A stretch of DNA of 44,641 nucleotides. Origin: Acidobacteriota bacterium (GTDB lineage: Bacteria > Actinomycetota > Actinomycetes > Actinomycetales > Microbacteriaceae). The position numbers and the translations under genes were made by a program. Below are positions 25,023-32,274 of this stretch, piece after piece. The stretch spans positions 1-44,641 of the forward strand of contig JABBOD010000022.1 of NCBI GenBank assembly GCA_019351995.1, written 5' to 3'. Below the pieces are notes generated by a model, which was not told where the DNA came from, made no database searches, and saw only the letters and a list, made by a program, of their open reading frames with translations. Position 1 is the first letter of the stretch. The number at the start of each line of letters is the position of its first letter.

Positions 25023-25365
25023 CACGGGCGGCTTCGGCGCGCACCGCTTTCAGCGTGTCGCGCTCGAGTTCCAGCCAGCGGGGTGATTGCTGCAGCAGTG
25101 CGGTGATCTCGGCGGTGGTGAGCGGCTCGGTGATGCCGCCTCGGGCAAGGCCCGAGTTCGAGACGCCGAGGCGCTGGGCGACGACGGAACGCGGATGCGG
25201 CCCCTCGCGTCGCAGCGTCACCAGCCACTCCGGCGGATCCGCCTGCAGCGCTGCCACCTCTTCGCGTCGGAGGTCACGGGCCTGGAACTCAGCCGGTGTC
25301 GCCGCGAGCAGCACCTCGAGCTTCTTGGCGGCGGTTTCGGGCTTCATGTACTGCGGTCGTGGCAT
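24991..25365 (-). CDS. DUF5997 family protein, possible HTH partner of LysR-effector protein
   Basis: Protein of 124 residues matching the actinobacterial DUF5997 pattern: MKPETAAKKLEVLLAATPAE (7-26), LQADPPEWLVTLRREGPHPR (40-59), then VVAQRLGVSNSGLARGGITE (61-80) and LTTAEITALLQ. The 61-80 segment has the spacing of a helix-turn-helix, so DNA binding is plausible. It is divergent from a gene encoding only a LysR-type substrate-binding domain; the two are often neighbours in actinobacteria, to my recollection. A TAGCCT box lies 6 nt from the ATG. The 3' end overlaps the Pr6Pr gene tail to tail by 32 bp. Confidence 0.87.
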   Translation of the reverse strand: MPRPQYMKPETAAKKLEVLLAATPAEFQARDLRREEVAALQADPPEWLVTLRREGPHPRSVVAQRLGVSNSGLARGGITEPLTTAEITALLQQSPRWLELERDTLKAVRAEAARVKRAAAAAQK

Positions 25366-25371
25366 CCCATC

Positions 25372-25377
25372 AGGCTA
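25372..25377 (-). promoter_or_regulatory. Candidate -10 box of DUF5997 gene
   Basis: TAGCCT (minus strand) 6 nt before the ATG and no Shine-Dalgarno. The divergent LysR-effector gene has the same hexamer at the same spacing. Confidence 0.5.
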
Positions 25378-25440
25378 GTCGCCCGGTCGCCTGCGTCCGC
25401 CCCCTCCTGGTCTTCCGCCGACCGGCTCGTCCCGTCTCGG

Positions 25441-25446
25441 TAGCCT
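25441..25446 (+). promoter_or_regulatory. Candidate -10 box of LysR-effector gene
   Basis: TAGCCT 6 nt before the ATG at 25453, mirroring the divergent DUF5997 promoter; about 63 bp separate the two boxes. Confidence 0.5.
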
Positions 25447-25452
25447 GAACGC

Positions 25453-26001
25453 ATGGCCGAACCGCTCCCCACCTTCCGGGTGGTCTTCGTATCGGGGGTG
25501 ACACCCACCAAGTGGGAGCGGATCTGGCGGGAGCGGATGCCCCGGCAGCGTCTCGAGTTGCGTCCCGCGTCGCCCGGCGAGGCGCTTGCCGCCCTGCGCG
25601 ACGGGAGCGCGGATGCCGCCTTCCTTCGCGACGCCGTCGCGGACGAGGAGTTCAGCGCGATCCGGCTCTACGAGGAGAGACCCGTGGTGGTCGCATCCCG
25701 AGACCACCTGTTCGCGGCCCTCGGCGCGGAGGAGGAACTCGACGCGGCAGAACTCGCCAACGAGAACGTGCTCCCCGGCCAGGACATCCAGACGCTCGAA
25801 CTGGTCGCAGCCGGTGTCGGTGTCGCGCGGATGCCGCAGTCGGTCGCCCGCGCGCTGAGCCGCCGCGACGTGATCTCGCGGGCGGTGCGTGGCGCCGCGT
25901 CGACCACGATCAGCCTGGTCTGGCCGATCGACGCGACCACGCCATCCGTTGAGGCATTCGTCGGGATCGTTCGCGGTCGCACGCAGAACAGCTCTCGGTA
26001 G
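25453..26001 (+). CDS. Stand-alone LysR-type substrate-binding domain protein
   Basis: Protein of 182 residues made only of a LysR effector-binding domain. It starts at the first strand (TFRVVFVSGVTPTKWERIW), continues with PGEALAALRDGSADAAFLRD and IRLYEERPVVVASRDHLFAA, and finishes with VAAGVGVARMPQSVARALSR and SLVWPIDATTPSVEAFVGIV, the usual second-lobe elements. The N-terminal winged helix that LysR regulators need for DNA binding is absent, and the leaderless ATG leaves no room for one. The divergent DUF5997 protein has an HTH-like segment, so the two may form a split regulator. The ligand is unknown. Confidence 0.85.
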   Translation: MAEPLPTFRVVFVSGVTPTKWERIWRERMPRQRLELRPASPGEALAALRDGSADAAFLRDAVADEEFSAIRLYEERPVVVASRDHLFAALGAEEELDAAELANENVLPGQDIQTLELVAAGVGVARMPQSVARALSRRDVISRAVRGAASTTISLVWPIDATTPSVEAFVGIVRGRTQNSSR

Positions 26002-26024
26002 CGCTCGCTCGGGCGTTAACCACG

Positions 26025-26056
26025 AAGTGCCCCGGTTCGCGATATCCGGGGCACTT
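26025..26056 (+). terminator. Strong hairpin terminator after LysR-effector gene
   Basis: AAGTGCCCCGG (26025-26035) pairs perfectly with CCGGGGCACTT (26046-26056) around a 10-nt loop, 24 bp after the stop codon. The 11-bp GC-rich stem ends in TT and is followed by CTGTGT, so it is a good but T-poor terminator. Confidence 0.75.
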
Positions 26057-26619
26057 CTGTGTCGGTTCGTCGTGCTGAGCCCCGCGAGCTCTCGGGGGTA
26101 GCCAACTCCGCACCGTCGTCACGATCCAACCCTCTCGGGTCGAAACGATCATCAGTGCAAGAGCCCGTTCCGGGCGATTCTCTCCGCCATCTCTGAGAAA
26201 GAAAAACGCCACCGTGACCCGCAACGGGGCTTCGGGCGCGAACGCCCAGCCACCATCCCCGCGAATCTCGGAGTGCAATCGGGATGCCGGTCACCCGCGT
26301 CCTCAAGGCACGAATGCCTCAGATCGTCGGATTCCCCGCCATGACAACCGCCTCACGGATCGCTCCGCTCGACAGCCATCACGTCCTTCTCTGCACCGGC
26401 TTCGGCCTTCGTGTCGCGGATCTCTCCGCGGCCCTTCGGGTTGCGCCGAATCGGTTGACACGAGGTTACCGAATCATGAACAGGGTGCAATAGGTGAAGT
26501 CTCACAAGAAGGTTGAGACATGGGGACGCGCGAGAGCCGGCTGGTTGGGATGCCAGCCCTCGGCCCGATCGCGGCGCACATGCACCCACGCGACCGAATG
26601 GGGGTGTGAGAAAAATACT

Positions 26620-26695
26620 GGCGGCGGTGGTCTGTGTCGCCGTTCCGTGAATACCCCCGTATGCCGGAACGCGATGTGACAGAACCACCGCCGCC
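26620..26695. repeat. Nested 76-nt inverted repeat
   Basis: Outer arms GGCGGCGGTGGT (26620-26631) and ACCACCGCCGCC (26684-26695) pair perfectly. Inside, CGTTCCG (26641-26647) pairs with CGGAACG (26665-26671), and the tip has ATAC-CCCC-GTAT. No T-run follows on the plus strand. It may be a structured RNA, a terminator or a mobile-element end. Confidence 0.65.
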
Positions 26696-26810
26696 GCTAG
26701 TCCCCCAACTAGTGCACTTCCGAAGATAGTGACGAGCACCAGCTGTTCGCTGCCCCCAGAGCGGGTGTCCGCAGCTCAGAGGATAGAACGGGGTACACAT
26801 TCGGGCAAAC

Positions 26811-26894
26811 GAAAGGCCCCCGGTTCCGCGTTCCCACCGAGCGGACGCCCGGAGGCACCACCACGAGAGGTTCGTCGAGACCCGAGGGCCTTTC
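26811..26894. ncRNA. Candidate cloverleaf-like structured RNA or bidirectional terminator
   Basis: The outer stem pairs GAAAGGCCCCCGG (26811-26823) with CCGAGGGCCTTTC (26882-26894), 12 of 13 positions. Three inner hairpins are possible: TCCGC/GCGGA (26825-26845), GCC/GGC (26847-26856) and ACGA/TCGT (26863-26875). T-rich tails occur on both strands (TGTTA after the right arm, TTTCGTTTG on the minus strand), so termination is also possible. Not a tRNA: the outer stem is too long and there is no canonical T-arm. Confidence 0.4.
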
Positions 26895-27034
26895 TGTTAC
26901 CTGCTGATCTCCCCTTGCGGTTCGATCTTGGGTAGCTCTGAATCTACTCAGATCGGAGGAGCCGGCAACCCGTTAACTCTCGCTAGAAGGTTGAACGTTC
27001 ACGCGGTGTTCATCACGCGGCACAGCCGCCACAG

Positions 27035-29227
27035 CTAGTGCTCAGCGACGGCATCGCTCAGCACCGCGACGAGAGCCTCGAGTTGTACCGAGCCCTCCGC
27101 CACCTCCAGCGCCGCCTCGCCGTCGAGGGCGCGGGCCGCGAGTCCCGCCTTCGCGTCGATCAGTTGCGCGATGCGGCCGTCGAGCGTCCCCGCCGCGATG
27201 ATGCGCCAGGCGGTGACCGGCAGCTCCTGGCCGATGCGGTGCACCCGGTCGATCGCCTGCGTCTGCTCGGCGTTGGTCCAACTGAGCTCCGCGAGCACCA
27301 CGTTCGACGCGGCCTGCAAATTGACCCCCACGCCCGCCGCGGTCAGCGAGCACACGGCGACCGCGACATCCGGATCGTTGGTGAACGCATCGATCGCCAA
27401 CTGGCGAGCCTTCGAGGTCTGATCGCCGCGCAGCGACACGGTCTTCAGACCAGCGGCCGCGAAATGCTTCTCGGCGGTGTCCATGACATCGATGTGCTTC
27501 GCGAAGAACACCACCTTGCCCACATTGCGGGCCAGATTGACCGTGTAATCCGCCGCCGGGGTGGCTTTTGCCTGCCCGATTTTGCGGACCATCGTGAACA
27601 CGTTGTCTCCGCTGCCGTCGCCGCCCGCCTGACGGGTCTCCTCCAACTCCGCCGCGGCCACCAGCCGGACGAGGTCCGCGGGGTCCGAGTCGGGCCGGGT
27701 GGCGAGAACGCGGTGGTAGCGCTCCACGAGCCGGGCAACCAGCGCGGCCTCCGCATCGCGGATCGATCGGCCAGACTCCCCGTCGAGCTCGACCGGGATG
27801 TCGGCGACGCGGCGAGCAGGGATGTCCGCGGCCACATCCACCTTCTTGCGCCGCACGATGCCCATATCGACGACCGCGTCGCGGGCGGCCCGGAAGAAGC
27901 CCTGGTCGCCGGGGTCGAGCTCGGTGTCCTCCAGCCGGGTCATGAGCTCGGCCAGCGGCTTCTTGTCGTCGATCCAACCGAGGAACTGCCAGATCATGCG
28001 GAAGTCCTCGATCTGGTTGATCAGCGGCGTTCCCGTGAGGGCCATCATCAGCGCCTTCGGTGTGACCGCGCGAATGCTCTTCGAGAGCAGTTGCACGTTC
28101 TTCGAGCGCTGCGAATCCTTGTTCTTGATGAAGTGCGCCTCATCGACGACCATGCCCTTGAAGCCGCGGCGGGACAGCCACGCGACGTGTCGGTCGAGCA
28201 CTTCATAGTTGACGATCACGACATCCGCGAAGGCGTCGATATCGGCGCCATCGCCATGGACGACCGTCGAGACGCGCTGCGGCGTCCACTTCTCGACTTC
28301 GCGGGCCCAGTTGACCTTGACGACGTTGGGGACGACGACCAGCAGAGGGTACGAGCCCGTCACGTTCGCCGCGAGCAGGGCCTGCGCCGTCTTGCCGAGA
28401 CCCGGCTCGTCGGCGAGCAGGTAGCTGCGGTGACCGGCGCGGGCGCTCTCGATGAAACGGGCCTGGTGGCGCATCAACTCGATACCGCCGGGGGTGGCCA
28501 GCGAGCGAGCCTCGGGCAGCTCCATGCTGGCCGCACCGCCGACGCCGACCTCGAAGGAGCGGAACAGGGGCTCGATGAGCTCCCAGTTCGCGAGGCGGTT
28601 GGTCCGGGACGCGGGCGCGGCGACCGAACTGAAATCCGGAGCAAGGAAGGGGTTCGACATCTGGTACGCCTTCACCGACTGCGGGATGACCTGCCGCTCC
28701 TCGACAACCGGCTTGAGCGGGGCCTCGGTGACCACGATCAGGTCGTCGGGGCTCAGCTCACCGCCGGCCTCCATGAGCATCGAGCGGCGCATCTCCTGCG
28801 CGGCAGTGGTCAGCGGGGCGTTGTCGGTCAGGAGCTGGATGAGCGTGGTGTCGCGAGCCGCGGTCTTCGCCATGATCGTGGCGATCCCGTCGAGACGCGT
28901 GAGTTCCTTGGTGCGCTCGGCATCGCTGAGCTCTTTGTCACCCTTGATCCGGGCGCGCTCCTCGCGCACCAGCACCGCGACGACACGGAAACGGGTGCGG
29001 TTAGCCGGGCTGACCTTGCCGCGCTCGGCGGAGTTCTCGATCGCGCGCACCGTGCGAGCGATCACCGGGATGACACCGGCCTCATCCTGATGCTGGCGAC
29101 GACGCTGCGGCTGCGATGCGCCACGACGCGACCCCTGGCGGCCGCCCGATTTACCGCCGGGCTTGGTGTTGCCGGAACTGGTGTTGCCGGACGGGGTGTT
29201 AGCGGAATTGCGGCCGGATGTGGCCAT
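27035..29227 (-). CDS. SNF2-family DEAD/DEAH-box helicase
   Basis: Protein of 730 residues. The first 50 residues are low-complexity (Gly/Ser/Asn/Arg), then a helical segment to about 180. The SNF2 ATPase core begins near 250: motif I DEPGLGKT (273-280), motif II DEAH (362-365) followed by FIKNKDSQRSKN, motif III MALTGTP. The C-terminal helicase lobe has KVVFFAKHIDVMDTAEKHF, SLTAAGVGVNLQAASNVVLA and the arginine finger DRVHRIGQ. SNF2 proteins move along double-stranded DNA and remodel protein-DNA complexes. GAGGAG precedes the ATG. No methylase, nuclease or other defence partner is adjacent, so a housekeeping role in DNA metabolism is more likely than defence. Confidence 0.92.
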   Translation of the reverse strand: MATSGRNSANTPSGNTSSGNTKPGGKSGGRQGSRRGASQPQRRRQHQDEAGVIPVIARTVRAIENSAERGKVSPANRTRFRVVAVLVREERARIKGDKELSDAERTKELTRLDGIATIMAKTAARDTTLIQLLTDNAPLTTAAQEMRRSMLMEAGGELSPDDLIVVTEAPLKPVVEERQVIPQSVKAYQMSNPFLAPDFSSVAAPASRTNRLANWELIEPLFRSFEVGVGGAASMELPEARSLATPGGIELMRHQARFIESARAGHRSYLLADEPGLGKTAQALLAANVTGSYPLLVVVPNVVKVNWAREVEKWTPQRVSTVVHGDGADIDAFADVVIVNYEVLDRHVAWLSRRGFKGMVVDEAHFIKNKDSQRSKNVQLLSKSIRAVTPKALMMALTGTPLINQIEDFRMIWQFLGWIDDKKPLAELMTRLEDTELDPGDQGFFRAARDAVVDMGIVRRKKVDVAADIPARRVADIPVELDGESGRSIRDAEAALVARLVERYHRVLATRPDSDPADLVRLVAAAELEETRQAGGDGSGDNVFTMVRKIGQAKATPAADYTVNLARNVGKVVFFAKHIDVMDTAEKHFAAAGLKTVSLRGDQTSKARQLAIDAFTNDPDVAVAVCSLTAAGVGVNLQAASNVVLAELSWTNAEQTQAIDRVHRIGQELPVTAWRIIAAGTLDGRIAQLIDAKAGLAARALDGEAALEVAEGSVQLEALVAVLSDAVAEH

Positions 29228-29403
29228 GCTGCTCCTCGGGCGGAGGACGGATCCTCCACCGGCTGTGAACGGTGCTCCCGAGATCGGAACCGCGGGAACC
29301 GGTGGGATCGACCGACTTGGAAGTCGATCGGGCCCTGACTTTGACCTGCTGCCTCTTCGATCCCAGAACCCGGCTTTGCCGGTGGGAGAAGCGCACGTTC
29401 AGC

Positions 29404-30450
29404 TTAGCGCATGCGGGGGCGACGGAACCGGTCAACGGGGTTGCGCGCCGCGAGATTCTGCTGGTGATGCCAGTACGGATAGGGCAGCGGGCGTTCGCTG
29501 GCGGCATCCAATCTCGCGCGCTGCTCCGCGCTCAAACTCCAGCCGATCGCCTCGAGGTTCTCCCACAGCTGCTCCTCGGTGCGGGTCCCGAGGATGATCG
29601 AGGACACCGTCGGGCGCTCCACAAGCCAATTGATCGCCACCTGCGGGATCGTGCGATCGAGTTCCTGGGCGACCTCGGCGAGTACCTCGATGAGGCCGTA
29701 GACGAACTCCTGATCGGCCGACTGCTCGGTCTCCGACGGCGCAACGGTCCGGCTCGTCGTCTCGACGGGCCGCCCGCGGCGGATCTTGCCAGACAGTCGG
29801 CTCTGCGCCAACGGACTCCACACCACGGTGCCGACATTCTGCTCGAGCCCCAGCGGCAACAGCTCCCACTCCGCCTCGCGGGAGGCGAGCGAATAGAACA
29901 ACTGCTGGACGACGTATTTCGACCAGCCGTAGCGCTCTGACACCGAGAGCGACTTCATCAGCCACCAGGCCGAGAAGTTCGAGACACCCAGATAGCGCAC
30001 CTTGCCGCTGCGCACGAACTCGTCGAGGGTGCTGAGCGTCTCCTCCACCGGCGTGAGCGTGTCCATGTTGTGCAGGTAGTAGACGTCGACGTGATCCGTC
30101 CCGAGCCTCCGGAGGCTGCCCTCGAGGGCCTCCGTGAGGTGGTGTCGAGAGGATCCGAGGTCATTCGGCCCTGCACCACTGGGTTGCGTCGCCTTCGTGC
30201 CGATGATGACCTGGTCGCGGCGTCCGCGGATGGCGGCACCGAGCACTTGCTCGGAACGACCGGCCGAGTACATGTCAGCGGTGTCGAAGAAGTTGAGGCC
30301 GGCATCCAAGGCGATGTCGACGATGCGGGTCGCGCCGGCCTCGTCGGTGTCACCCCAGGAGCCGGGCTCCGAGCTTCCGCCGAACGTGCCGGTGCCGAGC
30401 GAGAGGACCGGGACGCGCAGGCCCGAGCCCCCGAGCTGTCGGTATTCCAC
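29404..30450 (-). CDS. Aldo/keto reductase
   Basis: NAD(P)H-dependent oxidoreductase of 348 residues with the (beta/alpha)8 aldo/keto reductase fold. The catalytic tetrad is visible: aspartate and tyrosine in FFDTADMYSAGRSE, lysine in VIIGTKATQ, histidine in VDVYYLHNMD. The cofactor-binding C-terminal segments IILGTRTEEQLWENLEAIGW and the usual GVSNFSAWW strand are complete. It begins with GTG and has no obvious ribosome site. Its upstream region runs straight into the left end of the IS110 element, so the insertion may affect its promoter. Substrate unknown. Confidence 0.92.
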   Translation of the reverse strand: MEYRQLGGSGLRVPVLSLGTGTFGGSSEPGSWGDTDEAGATRIVDIALDAGLNFFDTADMYSAGRSEQVLGAAIRGRRDQVIIGTKATQPSGAGPNDLGSSRHHLTEALEGSLRRLGTDHVDVYYLHNMDTLTPVEETLSTLDEFVRSGKVRYLGVSNFSAWWLMKSLSVSERYGWSKYVVQQLFYSLASREAEWELLPLGLEQNVGTVVWSPLAQSRLSGKIRRGRPVETTSRTVAPSETEQSADQEFVYGLIEVLAEVAQELDRTIPQVAINWLVERPTVSSIILGTRTEEQLWENLEAIGWSLSAEQRARLDAASERPLPYPYWHHQQNLAARNPVDRFRRPRMR

Positions 30451-30629
30451 TGTGAGTCTTGGAGCGGCTGGTCTGGGACCGGCTGGCAGGGTTGGCGTTG
30501 GTCGTTTCGCCCGGTTCGTGACTCATATTCCACGTGGCCTCGACAGAGTGCCTTTGGACCGACTTGTCCGTGCTCGGCGGGGCGGCCGGCGTTGGCCCGG
30601 TCCACATCGGTGGCTTGATTAGAAGCTTG

Positions 30630-30750
30630 TCCAACCCCGTCAGGGGTTGTGACCCCTCACAGTGTTGCCCCGAAGTGATTTCCTCCCGGATCAGCGCCGG
30701 CCGCGTCGCGGCCGTCCGAATGATCCCTAAAGAGAAAGGAGGCGGCCGCG
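30630..30750 (+). ncRNA. Candidate bridge RNA of the IS110 element
   Basis: IS110-group elements encode a bridge RNA in the non-coding left end next to the transposase. Here CAACCCC-GTCA-GGGGTTG (30632-30649) forms a first stem-loop. A second, compound hairpin has GGATCA (30688-30693) pairing with TGATCC (30721-30726), an internal loop (GCGC against TCCGAA), and the tip CGGCCG-CGTCG-CGGCCG (30698-30714). A stem with an internal loop is the shape of guide loops in bridge RNAs. The function is inferred from family biology. Confidence 0.5.
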
Positions 30751-31824
30751 TTGACTATCGTTGCGCACTCCCGCCCATATGTCATCGGGGTGGACTGCCA
30801 CGCCCGCACACACACCTACGCCATCATCGACACCCACACCGGGCAACAGCTCGGGTGCGAGCAGTTCCCAACCAGCGGTCCTGGCATTGTTCGCGCGATC
30901 ACCTGGGTCGGGCAACGAACCGGCGGCGACGCGGACGCGTTGTGGGTGATCGAAGGGGTCGCCAGCTACGGCGCCGGGCTCGCCCACGTGGTCACCGATG
31001 CTGGCTATGAAGTAGTCGAGGCGCCGCGGATGAACGCTCGTGGCCGCCGCGGTGTCGGGAAATCCGACCCGCTCGACGCTCACACGATCGCGACCACCGT
31101 CCTCGGCCTGGAGGAAACCCAGTTACGCCAGCCGCGGCAGGACCAAGGCACTCGCGCTGCACTTCGAACCCTGGTCGCCGCCCGCGACCAGCTCACCCAG
31201 GAACGCACGATGAACATCAACGCGCTGACCGCGCTCGTGCGAGTGAACAGCCTGGGGATCGATGCCCGCAAGCCCCTCACCGCACCCCAGGTCACCACCG
31301 TCTCCCGCTGGAGGGAACGGGACGAGCCGATGGAGGCAGTGATCGCCCGGGAAGAAGCTGTTCGCCTCGCTCGTCGCATCCACGAACTCAATGAGCAGCT
31401 TGCAGCGAACTACAAACGCATGACCGGACTGATCCACAACAGCCCCGCCGCCCCGCTCCTGAACATCACTGGGGTCGGAGCCGTGACCGCCGCCATCGTG
31501 CTCACTGCATGGTCCCACCCCGGAAGGGTCCGCTCCGAAGCCGCGTTCGCGGCCCTTGCCGGTGTCAGCCCCATCCCTGCCTCATCAGGCAACACCACCC
31601 GGCACCGGCTCAACCGAGGAGGCGATAGACGCCTCAACCGGGCCCTCCACATCGCTGTCCTCGTCCGCATGACGCACGATCCGGAAACCCGCACCTACGT
31701 CGAAAACAGGCTCCAGGAAGGACGCACCCGCCGAGAGATCCGACGGGCCCTGAAACGCTACCTGGCCCGCAGCCTCTACCGATCGCTCAATACGCTCCAC
31801 CAGCCACCTCCCCTCGCGGCTTGA
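30751..31824 (+). CDS. IS110-family transposase (DEDD/serine recombinase)
   Basis: Transposase of 357 residues with both IS110 domains. The N-terminal RuvC-like domain has the DEDD residues in VIGVDCHARTHTYAI (D15), VIEGVASYG (E68) and KSDPLDAHTIA (D106, D109). The C-terminal transposase domain has LLNITGVGAVTAAIVL and AALAGVSPIPASSGNT, whose serine (about 277-278) is the probable nucleophile, then RHRLNRGGDRRLNRALH. The start is TTG with AAAGGAGG 8 nt upstream. All catalytic residues appear present and there is no frameshift, so the enzyme may be active with the RNA encoded just upstream. Confidence 0.95.
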   Translation: MTIVAHSRPYVIGVDCHARTHTYAIIDTHTGQQLGCEQFPTSGPGIVRAITWVGQRTGGDADALWVIEGVASYGAGLAHVVTDAGYEVVEAPRMNARGRRGVGKSDPLDAHTIATTVLGLEETQLRQPRQDQGTRAALRTLVAARDQLTQERTMNINALTALVRVNSLGIDARKPLTAPQVTTVSRWRERDEPMEAVIAREEAVRLARRIHELNEQLAANYKRMTGLIHNSPAAPLLNITGVGAVTAAIVLTAWSHPGRVRSEAAFAALAGVSPIPASSGNTTRHRLNRGGDRRLNRALHIAVLVRMTHDPETRTYVENRLQEGRTRREIRRALKRYLARSLYRSLNTLHQPPPLAA

Positions 31825-31842
31825 CAGATATAGAAGCGTCGG

Positions 31843-32238
31843 TCAGCGAACCCGTCCTGGCTTCTGCTCCTCGGTGATCGGCACCTTCACGAACACCGCG
31901 ACGAGAACGAAGAGAAGGATCGCCAGATACTGGGCGCCGAACCAGTACGCGCCGCTGAAGGAGAACGGAAAGACCGGATTCCAGATGACGGCCACCGTGA
32001 GCAGGAGCGGGATCCACCACCACTGCTTGGCCTGCACCGCGAACCACGCGATGATCAGAGCGAAGATCGCGACAACGTATTCGATGATGACAAAGCTGCT
32101 CTGGCCGATCAGGGCGAAGCCCGCCAGCATCGCGATGGCCGCGAGCAGTCCCGGCGCCAATGCCGTGCGGCGGACGGTCGGTGCGCCGTAGCGGTCCCGA
32201 TTGCTGTTGTTCGTGCCGCCCCGGCTGCTCGTGCTCAT
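31843..32238 (-). CDS. DUF6804-like small membrane protein
   Basis: Membrane protein of 131 residues. A polar N-terminus is followed by four hydrophobic segments, with the typical WWWIPLLLTVAVIWNPVFPF (about 73-92) in the middle; that block and the size suggest DUF6804, recalled rather than searched. Function unknown. Its stop codon is only a few bases from the IS110 right end, so the C-terminus could have been trimmed or extended by the insertion. A TAGGCT box lies 7 nt from the ATG, and only 36 bp separate it from the divergent peptidase gene. Confidence 0.77.
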   Translation of the reverse strand: MSTSSRGGTNNSNRDRYGAPTVRRTALAPGLLAAIAMLAGFALIGQSSFVIIEYVVAIFALIIAWFAVQAKQWWWIPLLLTVAVIWNPVFPFSFSGAYWFGAQYLAILLFVLVAVFVKVPITEEQKPGRVR

Positions 32239-32245
32239 CGAGTTC

Positions 32246-32251
32246 AGCCTA
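32246..32251 (-). promoter_or_regulatory. Candidate -10 box of DUF6804-like gene
   Basis: TAGGCT (minus strand) 7 nt from the start codon, inside the 36-bp divergent spacer shared with the M20 peptidase gene. Confidence 0.5.
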
Positions 32252-32262
32252 AGCGTCGCGCG

Positions 32263-32268
32263 TAGCAT
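32263..32268 (+). promoter_or_regulatory. Candidate -10 box of M20 peptidase gene
   Basis: TAGCAT 6 nt before the ATG at 32275. Its -35 region would lie over the start of the divergent gene, so the two promoters overlap. The 6-nt gap is CGGAGC, which also offers a weak GGAG. Confidence 0.45.
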
Positions 32269-32274
32269 CGGAGC

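Larger units (their letters stand above)
26057..27034. other. About 1 kb non-coding region with several inverted repeats
   Basis: No open frame here has convincing protein character: candidates are short, change composition abruptly and lack ribosome sites. The stretch carries a GTCTCA/TGAGAC hairpin (about 26494-26514), a nested hairpin at 26620-26695 and an 84-nt cloverleaf-like fold at 26811-26894. I found no tRNA or rRNA. It could hold a small RNA or the remains of a lost gene or mobile element. Confidence 0.6.
30615..31840 (+). mobile_element. IS110-family insertion sequence (ends approximate)
   Basis: The element consists of a non-coding left end of about 136 bp, one transposase gene and a right end of about 20 bp. 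There are no terminal inverted repeats, as expected for IS110. Both limits carry related sequence: GGCTTGA then TAGAAGC at 30612-30626, and the same two words at 31818-31837. This is why I place the ends here, but the exact boundaries need a comparison with an empty site. Confidence 0.65.

Noticed and set aside
26281..26493. Plus-strand open frame of 69 codons in the 1-kb gap
   Set aside because: No ribosome site, no motif and unremarkable composition; it cannot be told from chance.
26353..26739. Minus-strand open frame starting with a hydrophobic stretch (LVTIFGSALVGGLAAAVVL)
   Set aside because: It looks briefly like a signal anchor, but it runs through the nested inverted repeat, has no ribosome site and the remainder is not protein-like.
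26900..26960. T-arm-like GGTTCGATC that might mark a tRNA
   Set aside because: No matching acceptor, D or anticodon stems can be formed around it.
27035..29227. SNF2 helicase as part of a phage-defence system
   Set aside because: No methylase, nuclease or other defence gene is adjacent, and an aldo/keto reductase and IS element flank it.
27038..29338. Plus-strand open frame of 766 codons opposite the SNF2 gene
   Set aside because: The SNF2 helicase motifs on the minus strand are unambiguous; the antisense product has no recognisable features.
29228..29403. GATCGAC/GTCGATC and CCGGC-TTT-GCCGG inverted repeats upstream of the SNF2 gene
   Set aside because: Short repeats are common at this GC content; they may be terminators or regulatory sites but nothing further supports them.
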